Below are positions 46,038 through 56,900 of a DNA stretch of 64,000 nucleotides, piece by piece. The notes beneath the pieces are model-generated. The model was not told where the DNA came from. It saw only the letters and a program-made list of their open reading frames with translations, and searched no databases. Origin of the DNA: Leptospira terpstrae serovar Hualin str. LT 11-33 = ATCC 700639 (GTDB taxonomy: Bacteria; Spirochaetota; Leptospiria; Leptospirales; Leptospiraceae); NCBI RefSeq assembly GCF_000332495.1, contig NZ_AOGW02000016.1:130353-194352 (forward strand). Reading direction: 5' to 3'. Numbering within the stretch: the first letter of the stretch is position 1; each line of letters opens with the position of its first letter. Made by a program: the position numbers and the translations under genes.

Positions 46038-47195
46038 TTAGAGAGAACTCCACTTTTCCCGAACTAAAACGAGTTCTTTTACGAGTCGATGGATGTTTTT
46101 TATGTTTAGTTTTGTATTCAAACTGATTCGTAACCTTGGGGTAGGAACTGTCGGAGGTCGAATGGCTCTCACATCCAGACCCGCTTCTTGCAAAGATGCT
46201 GCATAAAATAAGGCCTCTTTTTCTGTCTCAAGTAAAAGTGGAATAATATGGGATGTGGAATTCGTAATTAAAAATCCATTTTGTTTTAAGGATTGTTTTA
46301 ATTCCTCTGCCATCGTTAACAAATTTTTCCTTTCCTTGTCCATGGAACCAAGTAAGGAAAGTGCAAAAGAGGCAAGTTCTGAAACCATAGGAAGAGGAGC
46401 CGTAGAAAAAATAAAAGACCGCATTACATTTACTAAGTGGTCACGACCTATTCTTTTGGTAACAATGATTCCCCCTTCAAGTCCCAAAGACTTTCCTAAG
46501 GTATAAACCCGGTAGTCAATGGACTGAATTTCCTTATGGTCCAAGTCTCGGAAAACAAGTCCCTTGCCCATAGGGCCATAAATTCCAAATGCGTGAGCTT
46601 CATCCAAAACAAGAACAAATCCAAATTCATTTTTTAAAGCTAGTAAAGATTTTAAATCGGGAGAATCTCCATCCATACTAAACAAAGATTCTGTCACCAC
46701 GATTCGTTTTTTGTTTCGTGAAGGATCTTCCAAATCTACTTTTTCCAAAAGCGATCGTAAGTGGATCAGATCTAGATGGTTGTAGTATTTTTTCTTTGCG
46801 CCAGAGATACGAATCCCATCTAAAATAGAGGCATGGTTGAGGCGATCGGTAAACACGTAACAGTCGGGGCCGGCAATGGAATCCAAAAGACCAAAGTTAG
46901 CTGTAAAACCTGTGGAAACAAGAAGAGCTGCCTCCCCTTCTACAAAATTGGCAAACTCTCTTTCAAACCTGTCCATCGAGGCTGAATTCCCTCGAACCAA
47001 ACGTGAAGCAGTCGAACCAAAGGGATAAATATCTTTTTGTGATTGGAAAAAATCCAACATACTCGGATTAGTTGCAAGGCCCATATAGTCGTTAGAACAA
47101 AAATCGATTCCTTGGTAGATCCGAGTTTCCCGAAACAATTGTTTTTCATGAATGGAATCTAGTTTTTTTTGGACTTCTTCCCAATGATTTGCCAT
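46038..47195 (-). CDS. bioF: 8-amino-7-oxononanoate synthase (BioF/KBL family)
   Basis: PLP enzyme of the alpha-oxoamine synthase family, 385 residues. Motifs: GIDFCSNDYMGLATNPSML, FVEGEAALLVSTGFTANFGLLD, RLNHASILDGIRISGA, VTESLFSMDGDSPDL, LVLDEAHAFGIYGPMGKG and the PLP-Lys in YTLGKSLGLEGGIIV. BioF condenses pimeloyl-ACP/CoA with alanine in biotin synthesis; glycine C-acetyltransferase and serine palmitoyltransferase share the fold, and no other bio genes are adjacent, so the substrate is inferred. It converges on the ccm cluster. Confidence 0.88.
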   Translation of the reverse strand: MANHWEEVQKKLDSIHEKQLFRETRIYQGIDFCSNDYMGLATNPSMLDFFQSQKDIYPFGSTASRLVRGNSASMDRFEREFANFVEGEAALLVSTGFTANFGLLDSIAGPDCYVFTDRLNHASILDGIRISGAKKKYYNHLDLIHLRSLLEKVDLEDPSRNKKRIVVTESLFSMDGDSPDLKSLLALKNEFGFVLVLDEAHAFGIYGPMGKGLVFRDLDHKEIQSIDYRVYTLGKSLGLEGGIIVTKRIGRDHLVNVMRSFIFSTAPLPMVSELASFALSLLGSMDKERKNLLTMAEELKQSLKQNGFLITNSTSHIIPLLLETEKEALFYAASLQEAGLDVRAIRPPTVPTPRLRISLNTKLNIKNIHRLVKELVLVREKWSSL

Positions 47196-47269
47196 AACCT
47201 ACCAGTTTTCTTTTTCCTTAATTTTTTCCGATTTAATTTTTTACCCATTTTGTTAGAATGATCCCATAG

Positions 47270-48016
47270 ATGAGCCTCCTTAAGCCAGATGTCATCCAGC
47301 GAATTCGTTCAGCACGCAATCTATTGTTTCTCACGGGAGCAGGGATTTCTAGCGAAAGTGGGATCCCCACCTTTCGTGGAGAGGGTGGGTATTGGAAAAC
47401 TTATAAAGCCGAAGAACTTGCCACGCCCGAAGCCTTCGCGAGACATCCCGAAGTAGTTTGGGAATGGTATGACTGGAGACGGGGGATTTGCCGTGAAACA
47501 AAACCCAATGATGGCCACCTAACAATTGCAAAATGGCAATTCAAATCCGAATCTGTAAATCTCATCACACAAAATGTTGACGGACTCCATCCAAGAGCCG
47601 GTAGCAAACACCTATTAGAGATTCATGGCAATATATTCCGTGCACGTTGTACCCATTGTCATGCAAAATTCGATTTGGAAGAAGATGGGTTAGGCCAACC
47701 AGGATTAAAGTATTGTATAGCTTGTGAATCCTTACTAAGACCAGATATCGTTTGGTTTGGCGAAGGTTATGACAATAGACTTCTTACCAAAGCTTGGGAA
47801 CTAAGTAAAGTGGCCCATGTAGTTTTTGTCATAGGAACGAGTGCCAACGTTTCGGTTCCCTCTAATTTAGCACTCACTGCAGTTCGTAATGGAGCCCTAG
47901 GGATTGAAATCAATCCAGAAACCACATCCCTCACTCCTTCCCTACAACTTCATTTGGGTGGGAAGTCGGGAGAAATCCTTCCTGAAATTTTCAAAGAAGT
48001 TTTTCCTGATACTTGA
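47270..48016 (+). CDS. cobB: NAD-dependent protein deacylase, Sir2 family (class III, SIRT5-like)
   Basis: A 248-residue sirtuin. It has the NAD-binding FLTGAGISSESGIPTFRG, LITQNVDGLHPRAG, the catalytic His in LLEIHGNIF, zinc cysteines CTHC and CIAC, LRPDIVWFGE and VIGTSANVSVPSNL. The acyl-pocket Tyr and Arg that mark desuccinylase/demalonylase activity are visible as Y67 and R70 (EWYDWRR). It is divergent from bioF with a 74-base gap. Confidence 0.93.
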   Translation: MSLLKPDVIQRIRSARNLLFLTGAGISSESGIPTFRGEGGYWKTYKAEELATPEAFARHPEVVWEWYDWRRGICRETKPNDGHLTIAKWQFKSESVNLITQNVDGLHPRAGSKHLLEIHGNIFRARCTHCHAKFDLEEDGLGQPGLKYCIACESLLRPDIVWFGEGYDNRLLTKAWELSKVAHVVFVIGTSANVSVPSNLALTAVRNGALGIEINPETTSLTPSLQLHLGGKSGEILPEIFKEVFPDT

Positions 48017-48152
48017 TCCTATCTCAATATAGAATTGAACTAGAAACCAAAAAGTAAGAACTTACCTTGAACCATAATCAAATTTTAAACCAATAACTGA
48101 CACGAACAAAAAATTAAAACAGAGAACCAAATTATAAATCAACGAGAATTAT

Positions 48153-48509
48153 ATGATCACTATCGCTTTACTTATTTTATCAAATATCTTTATGACCTTT
48201 GCTTGGTATGGACATCTAAAATATGCCAAGTCTAGTCATATGTTCTATGTTATTTTGTTTTCTTGGGGAATTGCTTTTTTCGAATATATGCTCATGGTTC
48301 CGGCAAACCGAATTGGATATTCTGTTTATAAATTCGAAGGGTTCCAATTAAAAATCATCCAAGAAGTGATCACCATCTTTGTGTTCATTCTATTTGCGAC
48401 CTTATTCCTCGGAGAAAGGTTAAAATGGAATTATATCGTAAGTTTTGGTCTCATCTTACTTGCAGGTTACTTTGCATTTGGTTTTGGAAATAAATCAAAC
48501 GGACACTAA
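48153..48509 (+). CDS. DMT-superfamily membrane protein, DUF486
   Basis: A 118-residue protein with four hydrophobic helices: TIALLILSNIFMTFAWYGHL, MFYVILFSWGIAFFEYMLMVPAN, EVITIFVFILFATLFLGERL and YIVSFGLILLAGYFAFGFG. The YSVYKFEGFQLKIIQEVITI stretch between helices is typical of DUF486. Function unknown, presumed small-molecule transport by superfamily. Its end overlaps the convergent coaB gene by 15 bases. Confidence 0.88.
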   Translation: MITIALLILSNIFMTFAWYGHLKYAKSSHMFYVILFSWGIAFFEYMLMVPANRIGYSVYKFEGFQLKIIQEVITIFVFILFATLFLGERLKWNYIVSFGLILLAGYFAFGFGNKSNGH

Positions 48510-49172
48510 GAACTGAACGAGTGCTTCTGCAATTTTTTCTTTTGGGAGTGGTCCAATTTCTTTTTCCATTCCCTTGGCACTAAAAATACGCACTGTCGAA
48601 TCTACTTCACCAAATCCTTTGCCGGCACCCACATAATTTCCTACAATGAAATGAAGTCCTTTTCTTGTTAGTTTGTCCTTTGCATATTTTTCCAGTTCCC
48701 TTGTTTCAGCAGCAAATCCAACTCGAATGGAATTCTCTATTTTATGTTCGAAAACATACTCAGTAACTTGTTGTAAAACATCTGGATTTTCTTCTAACTC
48801 GAGAAGAAGGCCTTTCGTTCCTTCGGAAGTTTTTTCTTTTTTTATTTTGTGTTCTGCGGTCATGATGGGACGAAAATCTGCGGGAGCCGCCGCCATCACA
48901 AGTAAACTGTCGTTAGTGATTTGAGAGAGAACTGCGTCTCGTAATTGGATGGTTGTTTCCACTTCGATATTTTGTTTAGCGCCAGCTACATTAGCATATC
49001 GTTCCAATGTATTTCCGTGGATGTAGACCACTTCCACAGGGTATAATAAAAATGATTTTGCGATTTCATATCCCATCTTTCCAGAAGAGGCATTCGAAAT
49101 ATAACGAACAGGATCAATCCATTCCCGCGTTGGGCCCGAAGTAACGATTACTCGTTTGAATTTTAGATTCAT
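48495..49172 (-). CDS. coaB: Phosphopantothenate-cysteine ligase domain protein (stand-alone CoaB)
   Basis: A 225-residue protein for coenzyme A synthesis, ligating cysteine to 4-phosphopantothenate. Motifs: [31 protein letters not shown] at the N-terminus, [37 protein letters not shown], and [28 protein letters not shown]. In most bacteria this is the C-terminal half of a CoaBC fusion; here it is separate and its ATG overlaps the coaC stop (ATGA), so the two proteins are probably made in equal amounts. Confidence 0.93.
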   Translation of the reverse strand: MNLKFKRVIVTSGPTREWIDPVRYISNASSGKMGYEIAKSFLLYPVEVVYIHGNTLERYANVAGAKQNIEVETTIQLRDAVLSQITNDSLLVMAAAPADFRPIMTAEHKIKKEKTSEGTKGLLLELEENPDVLQQVTEYVFEHKIENSIRVGFAAETRELEKYAKDKLTRKGLHFIVGNYVGAGKGFGEVDSTVRIFSAKGMEKEIGPLPKEKIAEALVQFLVSV

Positions 49173-49699
49173 GAATTTTTGGTATGGAGTTTTATAATTT
49201 GTTCGGTGATGGATTCTACAGTAGCTAGTTTACCATACCCTTCATCACCACAAACAACAATACCTTTGTCAGGAGAAACAATGGTCACACCATCCTTTTC
49301 CAAAGTTTTTAAATTTCTTTGGACCGCAGGGTGTAAATACATTCCCGGATTCATCGAAGGAGCAACTAACACGGGAGAGGTGCAAGCCAAATAGGTAGAG
49401 GTTACTAAATCATCAGCAATTCCATTGGCCATTTTTCCGATGATATTGGCGGAAGCTGGCACCACAGCAAGTACTGAGGCAATGTTTTTGATTTCGATAT
49501 GAGCCATACCAGTATCAAATTCATCTATACGAACAGGTTTTCCTGTTAACGCCTCAAATGTGATTTTCCCAACAAATTTCGTAGCGTTAGAAGTCATAAT
49601 CACTCGGACAGGGTATCCTTGTTTGGTAAGACCTCTTACCAAATCACAAGCCTTGTAAGATGCGATGGATCCAGAAACAGCAATTACAATTTCTTTCAT
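49169..49699 (-). CDS. coaC: Phosphopantothenoylcysteine decarboxylase (stand-alone CoaC)
   Basis: A 176-residue FMN flavoprotein decarboxylating 4'-phosphopantothenoylcysteine. Motifs: [24 protein letters not shown], the active-site His region [36 protein letters not shown], and [33 protein letters not shown]. The substrate-recognition clamp with its Cys is in [12 protein letters not shown]. It directly abuts the CNNM/CorC gene upstream (no spacer) and overlaps coaB. Confidence 0.93.
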   Translation of the reverse strand: MKEIVIAVSGSIASYKACDLVRGLTKQGYPVRVIMTSNATKFVGKITFEALTGKPVRIDEFDTGMAHIEIKNIASVLAVVPASANIIGKMANGIADDLVTSTYLACTSPVLVAPSMNPGMYLHPAVQRNLKTLEKDGVTIVSPDKGIVVCGDEGYGKLATVESITEQIIKLHTKNS

Positions 49700-51070
49700 C
49701 TACCTGTCCTCGTAAGAAAGTTCCCGTTCCATTTCAGAATCATTGTCTTCTTCTAGTTTCGGAGTAAACAAAATGGAGATGATCTTATTCCCTTCCATTT
49801 TTTTTACCTTCAGGCTTCCCTTTTTAATTTGAACGATGCTACCCTCTTTTGGCATATCTTCGTTCTTTTCCATAAAATAACCAGCGATCGTACGAACTTC
49901 TTCCATATCGGAAGGTTCTTCCCCTTCTAAGATATCAGACAAACTAGATAGTTCTGTCTCTCCATCCAGAGTAATGGCTTTTGTTTTTTTATTCTTGGAA
50001 GTAACATCCACTTCATCAGTGTCTGTTTCATCTCGAATTTCACCAAAAAATTCTTCTATAATATCTTCTAAGGTAAGCAGTCCCGAAACTCCACCATACT
50101 CATCAATTACAATAGCCATATGTTGTTTTTTCTCGCGAAGTTTGGTCATCACACGTTCTATGGACATAGACTCTGGAACTTTCACAAAATCCTTTTCCAT
50201 AATCATGGTGATCTTTTCTTTTTTACCTTTTGCAGAAAGGTGCGCCGCTTGCCATTTTAAATATTTCTGTACATGGACAATACCTACAATACGATCCAAT
50301 GTTTGATCATAAACTGGGTATCTTGAAAAACTATGTTCTGCAATCAGAGGAAGCATTTTATCAATGGTTGATTCTTGAGAAATTCCAATGATAGAAAGTC
50401 TATGTGTCATTACATCTTTGGCTGTGTGTTCGGAAAAATCAAAAGTCTTTTGGATGAGTTGCATCTCAGCATTATCGATCCGACCTTGTTTCCTTTGTTC
50501 TTCAATAATGATCATCAACTCTTCTGCAGAGTGAACGTACTTATCACCCGTACGTTGCAATCGAAAGAGAGTGAGAACCCCACCAGCCAATCGATTCATC
50601 ACAAACGTGACAGGAAAGAATAAATAATAAAACAACCACATAGGTCCAGAAACACCAAGTGCTATTGATTCTGTGTTTTGGATGGCAAGTGTTTTAGGAA
50701 CCAGCTCCCCCAAAATCACATGAAGGAGTGTAATGAGTGTGAAGGAAACACCGATCGAGATACTGTGGATGGTTACCAAATCCAATTCAATATGAAACAT
50801 ATGAAGGAATCCGGAAACGACACTAGCGAACAAAGCTTCGCCGATCCATCCAAGCAGAAGGCTTGCAACAGTGATTCCCACTTGGCAAACCGATAACATA
50901 TCATCGATTTTAGAGACAGCCTTTTTGGTAAGATGAGCCATAGCTCTGTTTTCTTTGACTAACTCCTCTAGGCGAGAGGGGCGGATGGAAACCATAGCAA
51001 ACTCGGCTGCTACGAAGAAACCATTGACAAAGACGAGGAGAAAGATGAGAAAGATGCCGATTATTTCCAT
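49700..51070 (-). CDS. CNNM/HlyC-CorC family transporter (hemolysin-like)
   Basis: A 456-residue membrane protein. The N-terminal CNNM/DUF21 domain has four hydrophobic helices (IIGIFLIFLLVFVNGFFVAAEFAMVSI to YYLFFPVTFVMNRLAG). Two CBS domains follow, beginning near residues 218 (DVMTHRLSIIGISQE) and 285, with VIDEYGGVSGLLTLEDIIEEFFGEIRDETD, and a CorC_HlyC C-terminal domain (RTIAGYFMEKNEDMPKEGSIV). The family is linked to Mg2+ or other cation extrusion; hemolysin naming is historical. Its TAG stop directly abuts the coaC start codon. Confidence 0.92.
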   Translation of the reverse strand: MEIIGIFLIFLLVFVNGFFVAAEFAMVSIRPSRLEELVKENRAMAHLTKKAVSKIDDMLSVCQVGITVASLLLGWIGEALFASVVSGFLHMFHIELDLVTIHSISIGVSFTLITLLHVILGELVPKTLAIQNTESIALGVSGPMWLFYYLFFPVTFVMNRLAGGVLTLFRLQRTGDKYVHSAEELMIIIEEQRKQGRIDNAEMQLIQKTFDFSEHTAKDVMTHRLSIIGISQESTIDKMLPLIAEHSFSRYPVYDQTLDRIVGIVHVQKYLKWQAAHLSAKGKKEKITMIMEKDFVKVPESMSIERVMTKLREKKQHMAIVIDEYGGVSGLLTLEDIIEEFFGEIRDETDTDEVDVTSKNKKTKAITLDGETELSSLSDILEGEEPSDMEEVRTIAGYFMEKNEDMPKEGSIVQIKKGSLKVKKMEGNKIISILFTPKLEEDNDSEMERELSYEDR

Positions 51071-51242
51071 AGAAACTCGAGCACCACTAAAGTATTATGA
51101 TCAGGGTCCATTGCTTATGAGGAATAGAATTAAGTATTTTGGAGAGTTCTCCTAGTGTCGCCTACAATTTGGCACATTTTTACCGGAAATGATAAAGGAA
51201 ATGGAAGTCTGCCCAAAAGATTCTCCGTTAATTATGTCTCCC

Positions 51243-53864
51243 TTATTGGGCCGTAGCCTGGATCCAAACTCCATCTTCTCGGTAACGAGCGGACTCGGCA
51301 AGTCCCGTAACAGTTCCCGAATCTAAAACAGGAAAACTAGGGAGGTATCCGATCTTTTTTGTTCCCGATCGAAACCAAAAATGCAACCAGTGGTAATGCC
51401 ATGAATAATCAGACCAGGGTTTCCCAAGGACACGTTCCGTATAAACTATCATTTTAGGAACTGTGCGGTAATCAATTCGGCGGAATAGTTTCAAAAAAGG
51501 AATTTCTTCCGTTGATCCTGTTTCGGACTTACAAGTCCAGGTGAGATTGGCAACAGAACCCACCGAACCAGCGTTTGCTGGAAAATCCCAAAGGTGCAAT
51601 CGTTCTTTTTCTTTTAGAATTCGAGAACCTTCAAAGTAGGCAGTCTCTACAAGGTTCATTCCTTTCCCTTCCAATGAACGCATGTTTTGTGGACATTTCC
51701 AAGAAAATACACCTAGAGGTTTCTGTGCATCCGACTGCGGAAGAAGAGAAAAGAAAAATACAAACTGAGTCTCTTTCATTTCTTTTTTAAGAGTTCGCAT
51801 CAAACTAGCACCAGACTCATTCAAATAAATTTGTATAGTGTCGGCATCTTTACTGGAACTTACCAGTTCACGTACCGAATCAATGGCATCGGATGCATCT
51901 GGTCTTTGGGAGCGAATCACCTTCCAACTGAGTTGGTTACGTTTGGATTCTTTAGGATTGAATGTAAAAAGATAAAACTCATCTTTATAGGGCAATAAAA
52001 GAATCGTAGGTAGTTTTGCAGATTCTAAATTGCGAACAGACTCCTCCTCATTTTTTCTTTGGATTTGGCTTTCGGTTTCGCGGCTATCCGCATATGTAGA
52101 ATCAAAAAATTTGGACTCTCTCGCAGTGGAAAAACCAGAAAGGTATTGGAATTGTTTATCAACAAATTGAATTTGGAACAAGGAATGGGGACTTCCCTTC
52201 CCTGAACGAATCCATTTCACTGCATTATATTTGTATATAGAATCCAAAAGTCCCCAAACATCATTGTCATCACGTAAATGACTAAGAGCATATTCGAAGA
52301 ACAAATCAGTAGAAAATGCGAGAGGTCTGTAGTTACGAATATAAAACAAATCTTCGTACATATTGTTTTGAAGGTAATCAGCGACTCCATCTCGAATGTT
52401 TCCATTCACAGGACCTTTTTTTCCTGAGGCAGTATGGGCAAATACAAACCCAAAGTTACGAAGAAACTCTGCAGCATAAAATGCATTTTCCTCATCCAAA
52501 ATTCCCCTACTCTTTGTTAGCTCAATCGTGGACTTTCGAAATTCCTTTCGGTAAATTTGATTATAACCTTGTAAGATAGTGGCTGCATATTCTAACCTTC
52601 TCCATTTTTTTTCCTGAGCCATATAAATGATTTCATCTGTCATTCGAGAAGACAACTCAGGGTTTTGGTCCATTAACATTTGAGAAATTCTAAGTTTAGG
52701 CCAAATATCTGCCTCTGTTAGTTTTTCCGGATCTTTGATTTTTTGTAAGGCTTTGAGTGCCGCTTCAGATCCACTTACTTTGTATAAGGATACAGAGATT
52801 AAATCTTTCACACCAGTAATGGACATTGGTTCATTCAAAAATGGATGGTGAATGTCTGGAGACCAATTACTCAAATCTAACTTTAAATAATAATCTAAAG
52901 ATTTTTTATAATCTTTTTGGAAATAAGCCAGGGCACCTAACTTTACATACACTCGATTTAAGATAGATGCCTTTTTTCCTCTGGCTGATCGAATAAAATT
53001 TAATAATGATTCTTCGGCCCCAGGGTAGTCTCCACCTAAGATTTGAAAAAAAGCCATTCGTTCGTTCGAATTTTCACCAACAGAACCATCTGCAATTTTC
53101 TCCAAATCCATAATCATTTTTTGTAAATGGATCCCTTCTCTGACAAATCCAAGAAATCCAAGTTTGGCGGGGAGATCTTCATCAATCCGGTCTAAAAGAG
53201 GAATCCATTCTAGGTTAGGATCTTCAAAAAAAGGAGAACTAACTCTCATAATGTTCACAAAATGTTTGTGCATATCCTTTTCCTTTCCAGAAGGAAGGTC
53301 GATATAGTATTGCAAACGGAAAACACGGCATAAAGAATAGTAAGGTTTTGTTTTTTGACAGTCCATACGAATCATGGACTTCTTTTCATCTTCACCAGCT
53401 TGAAACAAATTAGTTCGCATGTTTTTTGCTAGGTTGCGAAAGTAAGTATTCGGTTCTTTTTGAATGTAAGTATCTAAGATTTTGATCGCCTGAACTTCTT
53501 CTCCTTGTGATTGTTTCCAGAGAGATGTTAGTAAAAAATCGGCAAAGGCATATTCTCCTTTTTTTGTACGGAGATCATAGAGAATATTAGCGATACCTAC
53601 TTTGTCTTTTTTTCGAAGGTAATATTCCCCTAACATCAGATAATAATCGATCTCTTGGATTTGGGACATTCCTTCCGGTGTTTTGAATCGGAATTCATCC
53701 CTGGCATTGAGTATTTCTTTTCCTTGGATCAGAAGTTTTGAGGAAGAACCAGAAACCACCCAACCATGGTTTCTTTGAGATTGACTCAGCAAATTTCCAG
53801 AAAAGAAGAACGTTATAAAGCCTAAAAAAATAGAAAGTGACAGGCGACTCATCATCGTATCCAT
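51243..53864 (-). CDS. Large exported protein with TPR-like repeats, function unknown
   Basis: An 873-residue protein. The N-terminal signal peptide is MSRLSLSIFLGFITFFFSGNLLSQ, with export predicted and cleavage after LSQ or nearby. Helical repeats resembling TPRs run through the first ~500 residues (LMLGEYYLRKKDKVGIANIL, VYVKLGALAYFQKDYKKSLDYYLKL). The C-terminal ~280 residues are alpha/beta with LPTILLLPYKDEFYLFTF and QFVFFFSLLPQ, reminiscent of a CHAT-type caspase fold, but I see no clear catalytic His/Cys pair. ATG 53864 or the nearby internal ATG could be the start. It is divergent from the hybrid kinase. Confidence 0.78.
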   Translation of the reverse strand: MDTMMSRLSLSIFLGFITFFFSGNLLSQSQRNHGWVVSGSSSKLLIQGKEILNARDEFRFKTPEGMSQIQEIDYYLMLGEYYLRKKDKVGIANILYDLRTKKGEYAFADFLLTSLWKQSQGEEVQAIKILDTYIQKEPNTYFRNLAKNMRTNLFQAGEDEKKSMIRMDCQKTKPYYSLCRVFRLQYYIDLPSGKEKDMHKHFVNIMRVSSPFFEDPNLEWIPLLDRIDEDLPAKLGFLGFVREGIHLQKMIMDLEKIADGSVGENSNERMAFFQILGGDYPGAEESLLNFIRSARGKKASILNRVYVKLGALAYFQKDYKKSLDYYLKLDLSNWSPDIHHPFLNEPMSITGVKDLISVSLYKVSGSEAALKALQKIKDPEKLTEADIWPKLRISQMLMDQNPELSSRMTDEIIYMAQEKKWRRLEYAATILQGYNQIYRKEFRKSTIELTKSRGILDEENAFYAAEFLRNFGFVFAHTASGKKGPVNGNIRDGVADYLQNNMYEDLFYIRNYRPLAFSTDLFFEYALSHLRDDNDVWGLLDSIYKYNAVKWIRSGKGSPHSLFQIQFVDKQFQYLSGFSTARESKFFDSTYADSRETESQIQRKNEEESVRNLESAKLPTILLLPYKDEFYLFTFNPKESKRNQLSWKVIRSQRPDASDAIDSVRELVSSSKDADTIQIYLNESGASLMRTLKKEMKETQFVFFFSLLPQSDAQKPLGVFSWKCPQNMRSLEGKGMNLVETAYFEGSRILKEKERLHLWDFPANAGSVGSVANLTWTCKSETGSTEEIPFLKLFRRIDYRTVPKMIVYTERVLGKPWSDYSWHYHWLHFWFRSGTKKIGYLPSFPVLDSGTVTGLAESARYREDGVWIQATAQ

Positions 53865-53908
53865 TATTCTTTAGGACCAATGGTTTTGGTCAAGTGACAT
53901 AACAATTC

Positions 53909-56900
53909 ATGGCAGAAAGTTTCAACTACCAATCCATTGTGGAGAGTTTTGACGAATTCCTAATTTATGTAGATCCCTTTTTAGAAATTCAGTTTTCGCG
54001 CACCTCTCCCAATCTTTATCTGCCACCTGACTCGATCTCCACAGGAAAACATATCAATGACCTCCATATCATTCCAAGAGATGCACTCATCCTCACCAAC
54101 CTTTGCCAAGAAACTTTAGCGAAAAGGACACCTTTCCAATTCACAATCAGCCTCCTCGGAAATCCGTTCCGAATCTCAGGCAGGTATTTGGAATTCAAAA
54201 ATATTCCCGGAGTCATTCTGCGCGGGGAACCAAACTTCAGTATCGAAAATGTAATTTTGGACAGTGGGCCTTATGTAATTTTCCGATTTAAATTTGATAC
54301 GGAATTTCTAACCACATACGTTTCTCCCAATGTTTCGCTCAACTTAGGTTACCAAGCCGGTGACTTTAAAAAAGGGATGTTAAAACCAGAGGATCTTATC
54401 CATCCGGATGATAAAGAAAGGGCAATTGCCGAAGAGAAAGAACATTTAAAAAATAAATCTCGAACCTACCAAAGAGAATTCAGATTCCAAAAACAAGATG
54501 GTAGCTATATTTATGTTTCCGATTATAGTGTAGTAAGTTACTTCAATTCATTTCCAACCGAAAAAATTTGTTATCTCATTGATATCACAGAAAGAAAAGA
54601 CAAAGAATTAGAAATTCTAAAACAACGTGATGAGTTAGCAAGGCTCAAACTTTTATTTGAAGAAACAAATGCCGCAGCCAATGTGGGTGGGTGGGAAGTA
54701 GACCTAATTAATAAAACAGTATTTTGGGCTAAAGAAACCAAAAGGATTCACGAAGTTCCAGAAAATTTCGAACCAAATCTAGAGACTGCTTTTAATTTTT
54801 ATCCTCTTGAATCAGATAGAGAAAAACTAATCAATGCTTTCCAACTAGCAGAGAAAAATGGAACATCTTACGACCTAGTTTTAAAAATCAAAACTAAGTT
54901 AGGAAACTACAAATGGGTAAGAAGTATAGGACATTCTGTGTTTGCTGAAGGAAAATGCATTCGAGTCTTTGGTAGTTTCCAAGACATTACAAAGAATGTT
55001 GAATTGGACATCCAAAGAGAAGATGCACTTGGGAATTTAGAATCAATTTTAGATGCAACTACTCATGTAACCATCATTGGAACTGACATAAATGGGATCA
55101 TCACACACTTCAATAAAGGTGCTGAATTTCACTTACAATATGAGGCAGAAGAAGTAGTAGGGAAAACTTCTCCTGCTATTTTTCACAGACCAGAAGAAAT
55201 TGATACTCGCTCCACGGCTCTTTCCAGAGAGTTTGGCGAATCCATTGCCGGATTTGATACATTTATTTACAAAGCCAAGTTAGGTGAATTTGATTCCCAT
55301 GAATGGACGTATGTCCGAAAAGACAAAACAGAATTTCCAGTCCAACTTGTAGTCACCGCAAGCAAAAACAAAAAGGGAGAAATCACAGGTTACCTTGGGA
55401 TTGGAATTGATATTTCGGCTCACAAGGCCACCGAAGAAGCGTTACGTGCTAGTGAAAGTCGCTGGCAATTTGCATTGGAAGGATCAGGCGATGGCATTTG
55501 GGATTGGAATTCCGAAAACGACCAAGTATTTTTTTCCAAACAATGGAAGGCCATGTTGGGATATGCAGAATCTGAAATTGGTTCCGATCTTTCCGAATGG
55601 CAAGACCGCGTTCATCCAGACGATTTAGACAACTGTTTACTTGCACTTGAAAAACATTACAATGGAAAAACAAACATTTATATGAACGAACATAGAATGT
55701 TATGTAAAGACGGATCTTATAAATGGATTTTAGACCGAGGAAAAGTCATCGAATGGACTGAAGATGGAAAACCTCTTCGAATGATAGGAACTCACACAGA
55801 TACCACAGAAAGGAAGTTACTCGAAAATGCATTGATCGTTGCTCGAGAAAATGCAGAAAAAGCCTCGCAAGCAAAATCAGACTTTCTTGCCAATATGAGT
55901 CATGAAATCAGAACTCCGCTGAATGGGGTCATTGGATTTTCTGACCTTTTGATGCGAACCGATCTAAACCAAGTGCAAAAAAAGTATATGGAAACTGTAT
56001 ACCTTTCCGCAAGTTCCTTACTGGATCTGATCAATGATATTTTAGATTTTTCCAAAATCGAATCTGGAAAAATGGAACTCTATAAGGAACGAATTAATAT
56101 TTACGATTTACTCCACCAAATTGCAGAGATCGTAAAACACAAAGCATACGAAAAAGGCCTCGAACTCATTCTCAACATTTCACCAAAAGTTCCTAGAAAC
56201 ATATTTGTGGATTCTTTACGACTTAGGCAAATTCTTTTGAATTTAATCGGGAACGCATTAAAATTTACATTAAAAGGTGAAATCCAAATCAAAATTTCTG
56301 CAGAACCAAAAGATAATAATGAATACGAACTACTGTTTGAAGTAATCGATACGGGAATAGGAATTAGCCCCGAAAATAGAGACAAAATATTCGAAGTATT
56401 TTCGCAAGCAGATACTTCCACCACACGTCAATTTGGTGGCACTGGTCTCGGACTTTCTATCTCTAGTAAATTATTAAACTTATTTAATTCCAAAATGGAA
56501 TTAGAATCGGAACGAGACAAAGGATCTCGTTTCTTTTTCAAAATTCTGACTCTCGCCGATAACGAAAGGAACACGGAACCTGCTCTTGAAGAAATCAAAA
56601 AGGTAATGGTGTTAGATGACAACGAAACCAACTTACTTGTGATCCATGAAATGTTAACATACAAAGGAATCCAAGTAGATTGTTTTCGATCGCCAAAAGA
56701 TGCTCTGAATACAATTTCTTCTGGAACTTTTTACGATGTTGTCATTACAGATTTTAATATGCCGGAAGTAAATGGACTAGATTTCATTGAAAAGTTATTA
56801 AAAATTTTAGAAACAAAAAATATAAGGAAACCATTCCTTTCTCTCCATACATCTTCTAATGAAGAAAGTATTTACAAAAGAGGAAAAGAACTTGGCGTGC

